The notes: generated by a model not told the origin, from the letters alone. A DNA stretch of 64,000 bases from Adiantum capillus-veneris (GCA_014529385.2 CM043963.1:97902912-97966911); one strand, 5' to 3'; positions 44,440 to 59,255 are shown, counted from the stretch's first letter. A program made the numbers and translations.

Positions 44440-46214
44440 AAAATGCTTTAACTAATGCACCTATCTTACAAGTGCTTGATTATGTGAAACCATTCTTTTT
44501 TTATGTTAACACTAGTGAAAAAGATATTGGTGCAGCTCTTATGTAAGACAAACCGTCCATTAGCATTTGAAAGTCGTAAATTTACATCTTTTGAATCAAA
44601 ATTTAGTATGTATGACAAAGAATTAATTGCTCTTTTTCATGCTTTAAAGATTTGGAAACATAATTTAATGGATACCAGTTTGATAATAAAAATTAATCAT
44701 CATCATCTCAACCCTTAATTGATGATAGACATATTAAGTGGGATGTCTTTATTCAAAGTTTCCAACCCAATAAAGAAGATATTGTAGTGCATGCCTTGAG
44801 TAGAAGGCCATGTTTTAATAATTTATCAACCATTATGGGTACTCCACTTGAATCTATACCATACTTATTCACAATATGATGATTTTAAACTGCATAGTTG
44901 CATATTCTTGAAAATTCTTCTCACACATTTTTAGACAATCCAAGAAAATTTTCTTTATTTCAAGAGTAAATTGTGTCTCACACAACCTTTGCATCATTTA
45001 ATCATTGAAGAGTTTCACAAACCACCTTATGTTGGACATAGAGGTTTTGTAGCTACATTCTTCATTATGAGAAATATGTTAACTAGTATGATTTTTTTAT
45101 TTTATCTACCAAAATATTGAATTTGCCATAGGTAAGAATTTGTGTCTCTTGTATTCTCTCCCCGTTCTTGAAAAACCTTGGGAGCACATTTCAATGGATT
45201 TTGTAAATGGTTTTTCACTCACTGCTCACAAGCATGGTATGATTTGGACTATCGTTGATTGTTTTTCTAAACAAGTATATTTCATATCCTGGAAGAAAAG
45301 TCTCACAATGCATTAAGCTCTACTTTTATTTCTCAAAACTATCTTTTGTATCATGCTTTATCAATGGTGATTATTTATGATCAAGATACCAAATTTTGTT
45401 GTGCTTTTTGGACTATATATAGTCTTTGAGAATAGGGGTACTAGATTCTAGTTTTGCATTCCATTCTAAGTCAAATGATCAAATATATAGAACTAACCAC
45501 ATGATAATTGATTGATTTCAAGCTGATGTTTATTCTCAACCAAAAAATGGGATGATTACCTGCATATTTTACAATTTGTTTATAGCAATACCACTCACTC
45601 TACTATAGGAAAATTTCCATTGAGATTGTGTATGGTCATTCTCTTCCTACCCATGCTTCATGTCTTTCTAATGTTGTGCTTGATAATTTCACTATCAATT
45701 TCCATGAAATTTATGCAAGTGTTCATTCTACCATCAAGAATCCATAGGAACTTTACATTAAGCATGCTAATACATGTTTCTGAGAAGAAGATGGTTATGT
45801 TATGATTTAAATTGAAAAAAAAAAGAATTAAAAACGTTGACACCAATAAAGCTTGCTTCATATTTTTATGGTCCTTTCAAAATATCCGTTGCCATTGATG
45901 ATGTTTTATTTTGTTAAGAACTTCCACATAAGTCTTTTAAGATCTTTTCAAGGACCCCTACCTCCATACCCTAAGTTATGAGGATCCTCCTTTAGTTGTA
46001 GAGACTAAGAAGAACAACTCATTTCTACACAAATAGTTGATCACGAGACCACCACTACACACACAAGCATAATTTATATAGATATCTCTTGACCTATAGG
46101 GACTTTGATTTTTTTTTTGTGTAATTTACCAGATCTTCTCTACACTTTCCATCACTCACAATCCAATTGATGTGCTAGTGAGCAATTGAGAACAATTGCT
46201 AACCCTGGGAGAGA
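44440..46214 (+). pseudogene. Decayed Ty3/gypsy RNase H and integrase
   Basis: Plus strand, AT-rich. RNase H: RPLAFESRKFTSFESKFSMY and DKELIALFHALKIWKHNLMD (44540-44690), then a VHALSRRP relic of the DALSR motif (44790). The zinc-binding region shows PPYVGHRGFVAT (about 45020), and the core ISMDFVNGFSLTAHKHGMIW and TIVDCFSKQVYF (about 45190-45290), all with many stops. The end near 46205 has the purine tract GGGAGAGA followed by TGTTACAAT, a possible 3' LTR start at 46215. It abuts the minus-strand copia at about 44430. Confidence 0.75.
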
Positions 46215-47849
46215 TGTTACAATATTGATCACCCTTATGTTGTATGTGGCTAACATTACAATTGGGATAGTTGGGCTTGAAATTGTTAATTACTATTGCT
46301 TTCTTTATTTTTTATATAATAAGGAGTTGATGATGTGTGGATTGAAATACAAAAATTGAAGAGAAGATTTCAGTAGACTTGAGCAATAGATTCAAATAAA
46401 GCTATCTCAACCATTTACTTTCAATGCAAGTGTCTCTTAGATACTTTATTCCTACTCAATATGTTACACAATTCACTTTGTACATTGTGGGCAATAAGTG
46501 GTGAGAACCAACTCTATGGTTCATACAAACTTTTGCCTAAAGAAGGGGCCTCTAATCTTTTTCATTACCTACTTAGTAAATATCAAATACCCAAATCCTG
46601 AGGTGTGTCGAGATATGGTTTTAGGTAATTCTTGTGCAAGATTATCCTTCTCGCTCACTCTATGCTATGTTGTGTGTGTGTGTGTAATCTTGTCACATCT
46701 CTATCCTTACAAGATTTCACTATCTTTTACTTTGTATAATTGCATATATGCTTGTGTGTGTAGGTTGAGTTAGTGATTGTCTACTTGTGTGTGTACTTGA
46801 GAAAGGGAGAGATGGTGAGAGGTGTATGTATGTTGATGGCTTGAGAATCTGGCTACCCATCTCCCCTTCTTCAACATTAACTATGGCTATTGAGGAGAAG
46901 ACATGGTTGTTGTGCATCATGAGCTAGCTTTTTGGTGCTTGCATACTTTCAAGAAACTCCTCATTATCTTCTAGGGGTGCTACTATTTGCTCTACATGTC
47001 ATCAATGCTTTCTTCTAAGGTAAGGAGGCTAGTACTTATATGACAACCCCCAACTCTCTTGTATGTGTCTCTCTTGAAATGCATTCATTGTGGCCTCAAA
47101 TTTTCCCCACTTCTATCTTCTTAAGGGATGTGTGGACCCCTCTTGAAGCACTATAGTGGCTCGCAAATTTTCTTGCATGCTGACTTGGTACCTTGTTGGG
47201 CTTCTTAAAGGAATAGCATCAACGTTAAAGGAGGGAGTAATATGGTGCTTGTGGAGTGTGGGTTGGGAGGTTTACCAGATTTGTTGGCCAATTGAAGAGC
47301 ATCAAGCTTCCATGATTTGTGTGTGCTCATGTTTGCACATGATGAGGATAGTGTGGAAAGAAGATCAAGCCCAACCCCAACATGCAATGGTGATGTTGTT
47401 GGTGGGCAAAGGAGTTTTAGCCTTTTCAATTTCTCCAATGCTCAATATTATTTACCTCCCAAAGGTAAACATAGGTTAAGTCTCATTGCAACCACAAAGC
47501 ACCACTCTATTTTCATCACATTAATAAAAATACAAGTTGTGGACATTGTGATGTGTTTTTATGGAATGATTTGAGCTTTGCTATTTTTGTACATAAAAGT
47601 GTCAAGAGTTCAAGAGTAAGTAAGCGATATGAAACAAGTGATAAAATCACAAGGCCTGCCATTGGTAAAATCTGCACCAAATCAAGTACAAATTTTTGTT
47701 GTGTTTAACGATGAGGCTGAACTTTCATAATAAAAGAGCATTATACTCTCTTGATATCTCCATATAGACTAATGTTTGACAAAATAGAAAATAAACGAGA
47801 GGGAAATTGAGATGTGGTGCGTTCTCAAGATATATATATATGAAAATTA
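46215..47849. other. AT-rich region, possible LTR at its left edge, nothing recognised
   Basis: TGTTACAATATTG at 46215 may start the 3' LTR of the preceding gypsy; the end was not found. Frames such as 47156-47479 show no domain I recognise. Confidence 0.4.
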
Positions 47850-48290
47850 TCAAAAATACCTCTAAAATTTTAAAATACCCTCAACATTTTGTCATTAATT
47901 ACCAGAATGCCTTCCAAATTTTCCAAAATACTCCTCATTGAGAGATCAAATTTTTCCAAATATAAAAAAAATTGGTAGCTTTTCATATGAACAGTGATTG
48001 TCTATAATATCCAATGCATATCTAGAATTTGAGTTGACCATATGGGCTTTGGAGATGAATTGCTTCATTCTTTTTAGGTGAAAATTGGCCTTTTTTGGAG
48101 GTAATTAATTTATGGCAAATTACGTCCCTAGCACACAAAAACAAATCTCATTTGTCAAAAAGGAACAATGATTAGAAAATCTTGAACAATGTAATCAAAT
48201 TAGATACAAGGGCATTTCGAATTTTTTTGAAATTTGAGTATTCCACAAATTAAAGGGGTATTTTGATAATTTTCTCTTAATTTTTCTTCT
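47850..48290. mobile_element. Inverted-repeat element (MITE-like), second copy
   Basis: Reverse-complement relative of 31950-32385: left end AAAATTATCAAAAATACCTC, right end AAAGGGGTATTTTGATAATT, with the shared interior tracks CTTTGGAGATGAATTGCTTC and TTTTTGGAGGTAATTAATT-like sequence. More diverged than the PIG-A copy. Confidence 0.7.
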
Positions 48291-48930
48291 ATTGTTTCAC
48301 ATCAGGTGAAGGTTGTCCATGATGCTTTACCAAAGCTTGATGAGAGAGCTAAGAATGGAAGTACCCTCACAATGTGGAGCTTATGCCGCTTTGTTGTGGA
48401 GTTCATTTAAGTAGGAGACATCAATCAACTTGTATCGAAGGTGTCTACGATGAAGTTAAATGCCGATATCTTGTGTGTGATATGCTTGGCACATTAAGCA
48501 CAAGAGAAGATTGAGGAAGTGTGAGGTGAAGACAAAGGAAGGTGTTCATCTTTGAGAGATGCAATATCTTTGTGGGAGAAGCATTCTATGCTAGACTCTC
48601 TCTCTTTCTCTCTCACTTAAAATTGCAAATGTTTAATACTTTATCAAGCATTGGTAGCATACAAAAAAAAGTAACCACTAGGCTCTGAGGCTCTGCCTAT
48701 GTTACATCAAAACTCCAGAGCCTATGTTACATCAAAACTAGATAAGTTTGGATGTAATCAAGCAAGTTCTAGTGAGCTGACGTACATCAAGTCCATCAAC
48801 AAGGCGAAGTGGTTATGTTGGACGAAGTGCAGACGGCCAGCTTTGTCTCCCTGAAACTTAGCAGAGTCCATGGACTGTTCTTCCTCCGGCCATCCTCGCT
48901 GTCCCTCTCACTATTGGAGTTGTTTTTGCC
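48291..48930. other. Unrecognised; possible 3' flank of the dehydrin-like ORF
   Basis: Contains a 26-bp direct repeat (TATGTTACATCAAAACT twice, 48701-48740) and a short TC tract. No coding similarity. Confidence 0.4.
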
Positions 48931-49125
48931 TTAGTCTACGCCATGATGACCGGCCCCTTCATGCAACTGCTTCTGCCCTTTGATCTTGTCCTTCACCTTC
49001 TCTAGAGGGCCTTTACGATGAGCAACAACAATGCCCTGGATCCCTGCAGAGTGAGCTACTTTGTTCTCCCCATAGCCAGTTCCGTGCCCAACTCCATGCT
49101 CTCTTGCAGGCACAGGGGGCTCCAT
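48931..49125 (-). CDS. Short hydrophilic ORF with a dehydrin K-segment-like motif
   Basis: 64 codons from the ATG at 49125. Gly/His-rich ([13 protein letters not shown]) and with [16 protein letters not shown] near the C-terminus, which resembles the amphipathic Lys-rich K-segment of dehydrins (EKxKDKI core); it ends GAGHHGVD. Dehydrins are disordered stress proteins that bind membranes. Upstream on the minus strand lie about 55 bp, then (GA)n and (AT)n arrays, which would form the 5' leader. A different frame immediately upstream ([13 protein letters not shown]) is also dehydrin-like in composition, so a frameshift or intron is possible. The match is by eye and short; a chance ORF is not excluded. 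Confidence 0.3.
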   Translation of the reverse strand: MEPPVPAREHGVGHGTGYGENKVAHSAGIQGIVVAHRKGPLEKVKDKIKGQKQLHEGAGHHGVD

Positions 49126-49175
49126 GATGCTTCAATTCGTCCTCTTCCTTCTTGTGCCCCCCAATATAAAGCCAA

Positions 49176-51138
<1,963 letters not shown>

Positions 51139-51361
51139 CTGGGCAGCGACTTGAATGCATGCTTCTGTGTAAGCTGAGCGACAAAACGCTCAGTTGGTAC
51201 TACCTTGCTGTGTAAGTTGTGCGACAGAGCAACATGGGCAGTAGCTTGAATGCATGCTTATGTGTAAGCTGAGCGACAAAGCACCATGGGCAGTAGCTTA
51301 AATGCATGCTCATGTATAAGCTGAGCGACAGAGCATGATGGACAGTAGCTTGAATGCACGC
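51139..51361. repeat. Minisatellite, about four copies of 52-57 bp
   Basis: Repeated (A/G)GTAGCTT(G/A)AATGCATGCT followed by TGTAAGCTGAGCGACA. The clearest copies start near 51237 and 51289; the first is interrupted by an extra segment. Confidence 0.8.
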
Positions 51362-52888
51362 AAGGCAACACCACTCAGTAAGGGTTTTGCAGGGACAGTG
51401 CTGTAGTAGAAGCTCCATGCTCTAATGCTTTTAGCTTGCCATGTAAGAGGATGCACTGCCAAGCAAACAGGACTGGCGAAGAAAGAGACGCAGGGCAAGG
51501 CCTCAGAGGAGAAGAGAACGCGACGAAGCATGTAATAAGAAGTGATGGCCCTAGATGTTTTACAATAGGCATCTGTACCCTCTTGAAACCCTATTCACCT
51601 ACCAACATTGGATACGTTCGATTTGGCAACATTTTTCAACAACTAGCACGTATGACTCTCTCTTGAGTGCTCACAGCACGCACCAATCAAAATTGTTTTC
51701 CCCAAAAAAAATTCTATTTTTAGCCAGGCAAAACAACTTCATATTTCAAAACTCAACACCTTTCTATCATTCGATTTACACACTCTTCTCAAGACCTGAC
51801 CATCATTCGATTTAGGCTACCCACTCTTCATTTAAATGAGTGCCCACTATCTTGTTTCAACCAATCACCATTTTTTACCTATCAAAAAAAGCTTAAAAAT
51901 ACAACTCCACCTTTTTTCCTATTTTAGTCAGCAAAAAGAGAAACCATCTCTATAGCCTTTGCCCTTTGGGCAGGCCAAAAAATGGAACTTTTTCTCGGAT
52001 TTGGATCATGAATGAAGTGGAGGATTCATCAGAGAATAAGAAGCTCCATGTTTATGCAGCCTACAGCAAAGGGTGGGGGTTTTGTTGTGGAGATGCCCCT
52101 CTTGCTTTGCAAGAGCTTTGTGTGGTGAGTTGTGAGTGTGTCTCTCCTCAACGGGATAATGAAATTTGGTGCTTAGCTCTGTATATTACCCTCTCTTCAT
52201 CTTGGTTTGAAGTATGGCAACTATGTTGTGTGTTGCAATACCTTGCTTGTACATATGTGAAAGGGCAAGTTTTGCCCCAAGTTTTCCATCAATTTTTTTG
52301 AATTCCTTTTTAGAGATTTGTTGGTTTTCAAATTGGGTTTATTTGAATCGATTTTGGTCAAACTGTGTATACATATGTGGAGTCAATAGGAGATTTCGGA
52401 GATCATTTGGAGAAATTCTATCTCTCTAAATTTTTTTCTTAAAATACACTTGCACTTAATGAGTACATACAAAACGACAACTAGAAGCTTTGAAAGTGAA
52501 CTTGAATTTTTGGCAATATTTAAAAACGGTCACCTTTTCATTAAATGTGAGCGTCCTTTTCATGAGGTAAGCGCCTCTCATTCAATATGGATTTCGTCAT
52601 CATTGAAATGGAAAAAATCACACAATTATTAACTAGTGATAGAAATTGAAGTTTTTGACACCGCCAATGTGTCTGAAATGCCCAAATACTTAAAAAATGA
52701 ATGTCTGCTTGCCCTATTCTAACACTCGAAGAGAGAGAAAAAGCCAAAAAAATTCCTTTTTAAGGATTTTTTTCGAATGGCATGCAGGGGGCATTCCTCT
52801 ATTATCTCTCTTGTGTATGTCTTATCGCTCTCCATTTAATACACCACTCTAATGTATATTTGATAACTCAATAATCCTAACAATTGAT
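51362..52888. other. Unrecognised AT-rich region; its right end is the presumed LTR of a copia
   Basis: No coding similarity. The right end AATAATCCTAACA (to 52881) precedes a primer binding site, so an LTR should end here, but its start was not found. Confidence 0.4.
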
Positions 52889-53199
52889 ATTAGAGCGATT
52901 TATTAGTAGCTAATACATATAAACAAAAATATTTCTTGAATTAAGTGGAAGTGATGGGAGAAGAGGGTGATTTCAATACTGAGAAGTTCAACGGCAAGAA
53001 CTACCGGCATTGGAAGATGACATCAAAGATTTTCTCTACCAAAAGGATCTCTATTTGTCATTGGAAGGCCTTGCAAAGAAGCCTGCAACAATGGCAGATG
53101 AATCTTGGAACGTCAGCTTTGCTTAGCGTCAATGTTGGCATTCAACATTTTGGAGATGGACTTGATAAATTTCCTTGACAGTCTCTACAAGAAACCATC
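52882..53199 (+). pseudogene. Copia PBS and gag start, truncated
   Basis: ATTGATATTAGAGCG at 52882-52896 is a degenerate tRNA-Met PBS. An ATG at 52945 opens MEVMGEEGDFNTEKFNGKNY RHWKM when read through position 25, the usual copia Gag opening (KFDGxNYxxWK). The frame decays after about 40 codons and is interrupted at 53200 by another LTR. Confidence 0.65.
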
Positions 53200-53374
53200 T
53201 GTTGACTGATGGAACACTAAGAAGGATCACCCATTTTTTGTAATATTTACTTCTTATAGATTTGAGAGATTAATTTTGATGGGAATGTGCCTCTCAAGAG
53301 GAATGTATATAAGCCAATTTTTGTAACTCTAAGGAGACTTTTTGGAATTAATCAATCTTTGTGTTTATTGAGTG

Positions 53375-53454
<80 letters not shown>

Positions 53455-54077
53455 GACAGAGAGAGGTCTTATCTCTTCACTACGCGCACTACAGAGCAGT
53501 CATTGTGAAGGCCACAACACCGGCAAGTTAGCAACGACGAGGGCTATACATCAACACCAAACTTGCAGGTTTTTGGTTCCGTCGCGAGGCGAGCTCCCAC
53601 GAGCTTCTAAGTGAGTTATCTTGCAAACCATGTGTTTGTTTTGCAAGTTCTTCATACCAGTAGGTTTTCCGTGATAAGAGCTACACATTAGGATCATGCA
53701 TGTTGAGAATCGGTGATCGATAATAGACTATATGTCTTCATACGCGTTTGCTGCACCAAGTGGTTATGGGTGGGATATAGGGTCAGAGTCCATAAGGTAG
53801 TGCCGTTTTTGTAAGTAGAGTATTCCATATGAGTTTCGAGGCGATTTGAGGACTTTCACTCTTGATTTTAGTAGCGTGAGCATCGTAGGTTGTTTTGCAA
53901 CCACAAGCACATAGGACGTCCTGGTTTTATTTCCTCATGTAGGTGATTGAAAACCATCTATTTGCTTCCACGCGCCTGTGGGTCGAGCTCCCGTTGAGCT
54001 ACATCCTTGGCCAACATGTTAGTATGTTGGTTTAGTTCTCACTATGCTAGCGTCTACTCGAAGCATATCCGCCAACA
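53200..54077 (+). mobile_element. 878-bp LTR with TTGGCGCC-type primer binding site
   Basis: Starts TGTTGACTGATGG and ends ATCCGCCAACA, so the ends are TGTTG/CAACA. A TATATAAG box is at about 53308. The PBS TTGGCGCCGCTGCTGGGGA follows at 54078-54096, unlike the initiator-Met sites elsewhere in the window and similar to those of Athila/Tat-type gypsy elements. The internal sequence beyond has no gag or pol in at least 3 kb, which would fit a large non-autonomous derivative. The partner LTR was not seen. Confidence 0.7.
53377..53465. repeat. (GT)n-(GA)n compound microsatellite inside the LTR
   Basis: (GT) of about 23 units then (GA)n with CA interruptions; about 70 bp downstream of the TATA box. 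Confidence 0.95.
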
Positions 54078-54096
54078 TTGGCGCCGCTGCTGGGGA

Positions 54097-57000
54097 CGAG
54101 AACCCTAGGTGGGTGACCTTAGTATAGTCCAATGAGGTAGACGTCCCTCTGGTTTTTTAGAGTCTTGTTATTTTATTCTAGATAGGATCCAGGAGTTTGA
54201 CTCTTGAGATATTAGGGAAGTTCTAGGGAGCGTGTGACTCGCCTTGGTTTTTTGCCATAGGTAGTATTAGTCGTGTTTTAGTGTTGATGTTGTGTAAGTG
54301 ATGTGTGAAATGATAAAAGTGATAGCTAGTCCATGTGAGGCAGTGAAGCATTTTTCTAATCATAAATACAACACCCAATATGATGTGTAAGAGTAGTTGT
54401 AGATAGGACATCTTGACTATGATCTAGAGCTATTCATCACATATTTATTTGGTTGTGTGCTTTTTTGCGTTTAAAATCATAGAAAAGTTTGATATTTATG
54501 GTAAAAATGCAACAAACAAGCTTTTGGGGGTATTCGTGCATGATTGAATGATGCTGAGCATATAAGAAAGCATATGCAAGAGATCTATTGAGAAAACTTG
54601 CAATTCTACAACTCTAGACATCATACGCGTATGATGTCCTAAGGGCTAGCAGAAGGCTAGATTTGACAAAATTGATTACACCAAAATGTTCAAAAGGGGT
54701 GTTTTACCCTAAGTACACCTTCAGACTAAAGTTTTGACCAACACTTAGTACCAAAGGACAAGAGACAGAGTGTCAAAAAATAAATTAAAAATGAGAGCTT
54801 CTGATTCTAAGCATATCTTTGCATGGAAATTGGTAAAAGTTTTTCAAACGAGTGTTGTAGATTTATGGATGCTTGTGGACAAAAATTCACCAACAGATGT
54901 ATCATGTTTGAAGGATGAATCTGGCATTCAAATTGGACTTTTGACTTTGTACCCATATTCTGCATGTTGTGTTGAGCACATACACCAAGTTTCATTTTAT
55001 TTGAACATCTAGATTCAGCTTTGAGAGGAATTTACTCTTTCGCGGAAATTCCTTGCTAAAAAGTGGTGATTTTGTGCAATTTTGACTTCCAAAATTTGAT
55101 GTGAGCACTTGTGCATGGTGTACACATCAAGGGGAACCTGGGATAGGAATAGAGCTTCAATCTTACCAAATAGACATCATATGTGTATGATTCTTAGAGG
55201 CCAGATTTGGGTCAAAGGACACATCTGAGTGCATCCTTGTGACCTAGAGCAATTAAGAAGCAAATAGGCAATATTCCATTGAATTTGAAGCAGTAATCAT
55301 CTAATGCCATTGTATGGTGCTAGCCCACCGACCAAAGGCTAGCTAGGAAGAAACACGTGTGTTTGAAATGAAAAGCCTAACAATAGATTGATTATACAAA
55401 CTATTGAACCATACAATGGGGTAGATCATATTTTACATATGGATATAACACCCTTTCAAATGTTTATTTTAATAGTTTAAATTAGCCTAAAACTCGATTG
55501 AATGGAAAAAAAAATTGATGTAGATCTTCTTTTCTCCACGTATTGGTATTGATGTGATCCACTTTAAAGATATCTAGTCCCTAGAGACAAACCTCCACCA
55601 ATCCTATGAGGAGAAGGATCTAGCTGTTACCTGCATCCATACAAAAACATTCAGTTAAAACTAGCTATGATTGTGTGTATTACATGTGTCAACACTGGTC
55701 CAACTGTTATCCATGTCACACCTGCAGAATTATTTTACACCTTACCCTACGGACTCTCATATGTCGAATGTATCAAAAAGCCAAAAAAGTAGGGTTCTTT
55801 GCAAAAAAATTGGACAACATCTTGTTTGTATTTCGAAGAATTTGTCAAAAAGCCACAGTACTTGCCATCTCTTTGGAGACCCTCACATGAGGATTAAGGG
55901 TTTTAAACTAGATAGAAACTTTTAAATAATCATGTATCACAAAAAATCTGCATTATTCTTTAGGTTATTCAATGCCCTTCACCATGCTAAAAATTTGACT
56001 ACAATGTCTAAATCTAAATCAACTATCATGCAAGAAATCTCAATAAAATCTAAGTGTGTATCTTTTGTTCCAAAACATTGTTTTTTATGTAAAATCAAGC
56101 AAATCTAAGCAATTTAGGACACCAATTTGCTACAATTTGAAATAGATTTCAAAAAGCTCTCTGACCTCCACCTCCCTTGAGGCACTCATCAAGAGGATTA
56201 GGGTTAATACAAAAATCATAAATAGTATTGAATTTACAAAAGTTTATGTCTACGGCTGAACTTAGCCACCATCTATACAACTTAACCATCATTGTCAATT
56301 CAGTTTAGATATAGAGCAATCAGAAAAGTACCTCCCAACTAAGTCAAGTTTAATGTATTCTTGATAGAAGTCGCTTTTCCATTTCTTACTTGAATTAAAG
56401 TAATCAAAATCTCAATAGCTAAAAAAACTTATACCACTTCTCTAACAAAAAACGGGCAGAATCTTGCCTGTAAGTAGGACATTGTTTCAAAAAGTTCCGT
56501 TTATGCCATCTCGCATTGAGATCCTCCGCAGGAGATTTACAGCTTGCCAACTGTAGTGGGTATCAAATGTGATCAAAACCCACTTTCCCAAGAAGTGTCA
56601 ACCATAGCCAGCCACATTAAAAGTTACTTTTTGCAACTGTATCAGACAAGTATGGCAGAGCCTCATAAAACCCTTTAAGGCTCCTACATACAGGAACAGC
56701 ACATGCTAAGTTCTGGTATTGCAAATCCAAGTTCTATGTTCACATTTTTTAAGGATATTAGCTGCACACAATTTTGGGGAAAAATTTGTGACTTGAAAGT
56801 ACGATTCTTAGAGTATAATTTTTTAATAAAAACCAATCAACAATCTATTCTTTTGTGAATAACCGTGGCACAAACAATTTCATCATTACGCTTGGTATCT
56901 TATTTATGCAAAACATCCAAATCCACCAAGTTACGAGACGCAAACTTATCAACAAATAAGCTTGTCACAATTATCTTCAAAGTAGGTGCATGAGCACCTA

Positions 57001-57258
57001 CCTACTTGTAGGTCTGGTAGGCAGAGTATCCTTGACGTATAGATTGCTGTAGATTTTGACTCGAGGGTACTCCATATGTGTTTGTGATGACTTTGCCAAG
57101 GTTGAAACTGCATCATCACTGCATACTCCATGTATGTGTGTCTATGTTAGATAAAGTATCCTGCGATACATGTAGATAGGCCTGCCACAATGATGACTTT
57201 GAAGGGCTGCCGATCATGGATAAGCTATAAGGGAAACTTTGGCATGTTTGTGCATGCT

Positions 57259-57264
<6 letters not shown>
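54097..57264. other. Long AT-rich non-coding region after the PBS
   Basis: No gag, protease or pol on either strand. Holds a perfect 22-bp palindrome (54617-54638, centre TACGCGTA) and a relaxed related site at about 55163-55185. Possibly the interior of a non-autonomous LTR element for part of its length; the end is undefined. Confidence 0.5.

Positions 57265-57337
<73 letters not shown>
57265..57337. repeat. (TG)n microsatellite
   Basis: About 36 units; the His-Thr and Cys-Val frames across it are artefacts. Confidence 0.97.
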
Positions 57338-57339
<2 letters not shown>

Positions 57340-58107
57340 CAACGTATGGGTGTGTAGAAGATGCATCAAGAGAGGTCGATGAAACGAGCTTGAGCATGCA
57401 AAAAACACACCAACAAAATGAGATTATGAGATCCCTGCGCATGTAGAGAACGCACCACGAGGAGGCAAGAATGAGAACATCATGGCTTGGCACATGCAGG
57501 TCCAATCGTAGGGGGATATCAACTCTATTGGTATGAATGCCAAGCACCCGATATGTGCACAATAGAGGGGGGAGGAAGAGAGGGAGAGAGAAAGAGAGCG
57601 ATAATATATGTATTAAGTGCACGAATGAAAGAGAGATGAAAGGTATTCATTGACCGATCTGAGCAAAATTATGGGAGGCACCATATGCTAGCTTGGTTGT
57701 TATACCCAGGATAGGTAAGAGTTAAATTTAATCAAGAAGCTTTGTATACCTTTCATGTGTTTCCGAGTAGGGAGAATTCCCAAGGGGAGTGCTCGAAAGG
57801 AGCATCTATGGGAAGATGAGACGAGAAGAGTATCAAAAGGACTGAAAAAATAAAGGTGGTATCTAAGACATCTCGAAGGCTGCCATTATAAAATCGTGGG
57901 GGAATAAAAGAGATAAGGAGAAGGAAAAGGGGAAGGAAACTATAAATTACGATCGTACGGTTAGAGAAAGAGAGTGTGTCTAAGAATCATAGCCATTGTT
58001 GTCGATTGGCTCCCAATGTAGAGAATGATAAGAGAGATAGAGAGAGCGAGATTACCAAAAAGGGAAGAAGTCAGCCAAAGGTTAGCCAAGGCATTGTCTT
58101 CTAGATA

Positions 58108-58109
<2 letters not shown>
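57338..58109. other. Unrecognised, purine-rich on the plus strand
   Basis: No coding or transposon similarity found. Confidence 0.4.

Positions 58110-58152
<43 letters not shown>
58110..58152. repeat. (GT)n microsatellite
   Basis: About 21 units, followed by a short (GA)n (58159-58172). Confidence 0.97.
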
Positions 58153-58154
<2 letters not shown>

Positions 58155-58327
58155 GTAAGAGAGAGAGAGAGACTCCTACATCCAATTTTTTATAATAGCT
58201 AAGGTCGTTTCTTGGATAATCAACCATCAACGCTCCTAAATTATGATTGTAATATTATATGATATGCAAGTCTACAAATCCTCATAAATTATATACCACA
58301 TATGCCAAGGTTATACATAGTATATAT

Positions 58328-58500
58328 AGATCCCAAAAAAATTGGGCCATGCTATGAGCAAAAAAATGTATTGCGTCTAAGTCTCCTCCATTGTTTTACA
58401 CAAGATGCCACTATTTATAGATCCCAAAAAAAATTGGGCCATGCTATGAGCAAAAAAATGTATTACGTCTAAGTCTCTTGCATTGTTCTACACAAGAGGA
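58328..58500. repeat. 91-bp tandem duplication
   Basis: ATCCCAAAAAAATTGGGCC occurs at about 58330 and 58421, each followed by ATGCTATGAGC and GTATT(G/A)CGTCTAAGTCTC. AT-rich, non-coding. Confidence 0.9.
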
Positions 58501-59006
58501 TGATCCTATTTAATAAAGAGGCATCCAAGTATATTTGGCACTACCTTATTGATGCATAGAGAATGCTTACACATGTTGCCACCTTCGGGGGAATGTGAGG
58601 GAGGAGAGCGCCGCAATTGCTTCTTCTTTGGCGCAGCAACACGCAAGTCACATGCTAGTATGTTATAAAGTCTAATCAGCAGGTGATGGCTATATTGTCT
58701 TGTGTGTGACTCCTATGAGTCTATACCTTGCACTATCCTTTAAGAATGAATCAGGGCTTATCCTAGATTCATATAGATATATAAAACTAACTGGCTTGAC
58801 TGCCAAACTTGTTCAAATAAGAAATTTCCTTTCCACAATATGGTCTTTATAAAAAAGGGTAGCTTGGAATGCCTTTTGACCTTCTTCTTAGTCCAAGTGG
58901 CATAACTGCTTGGGCACTAAGTGTAGCCAGCTGGAATGCAAATGAAATGGGGAGTCGGGGCCGCTAACCGGGGTAATGGGTACACCCACCTTTTATTTCA
59001 TTATTG

Positions 59007-59008
<2 letters not shown>
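58501..59008. other. Unrecognised; possible SINE-like unit ending in (TC)n
   Basis: A TGGCATAACTGC motif (about 58898) is near the A-box consensus of tRNA-derived promoters, but no convincing B box follows. The segment ends TTTTATTTCATTATTGC and then (TC)n, the same kind of tail as the LINEs. Confidence 0.25.

Positions 59009-59054
<46 letters not shown>
59009..59054. repeat. (TC)n microsatellite
   Basis: About 23 units. Confidence 0.97.
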
Positions 59055-59057
<3 letters not shown>

Positions 59058-59255
59058 ATCAATGACATGCCTGCAATAGATATGCCTTGACAAGGCCTAT
59101 AGTGGGCTAGGAATCCTGCGTGTCAACCTCAACTAGGGAGGCTTGCCACTTTGGAAGGGGTGGTTGGATGCTAGCAATGGAACACTCCTCTCCTTCAAAC
59201 TATAAAAGATGAGAGCTCCTTGAAGCTCTCATTTAGTTTTTAATTGGGTTTACTA

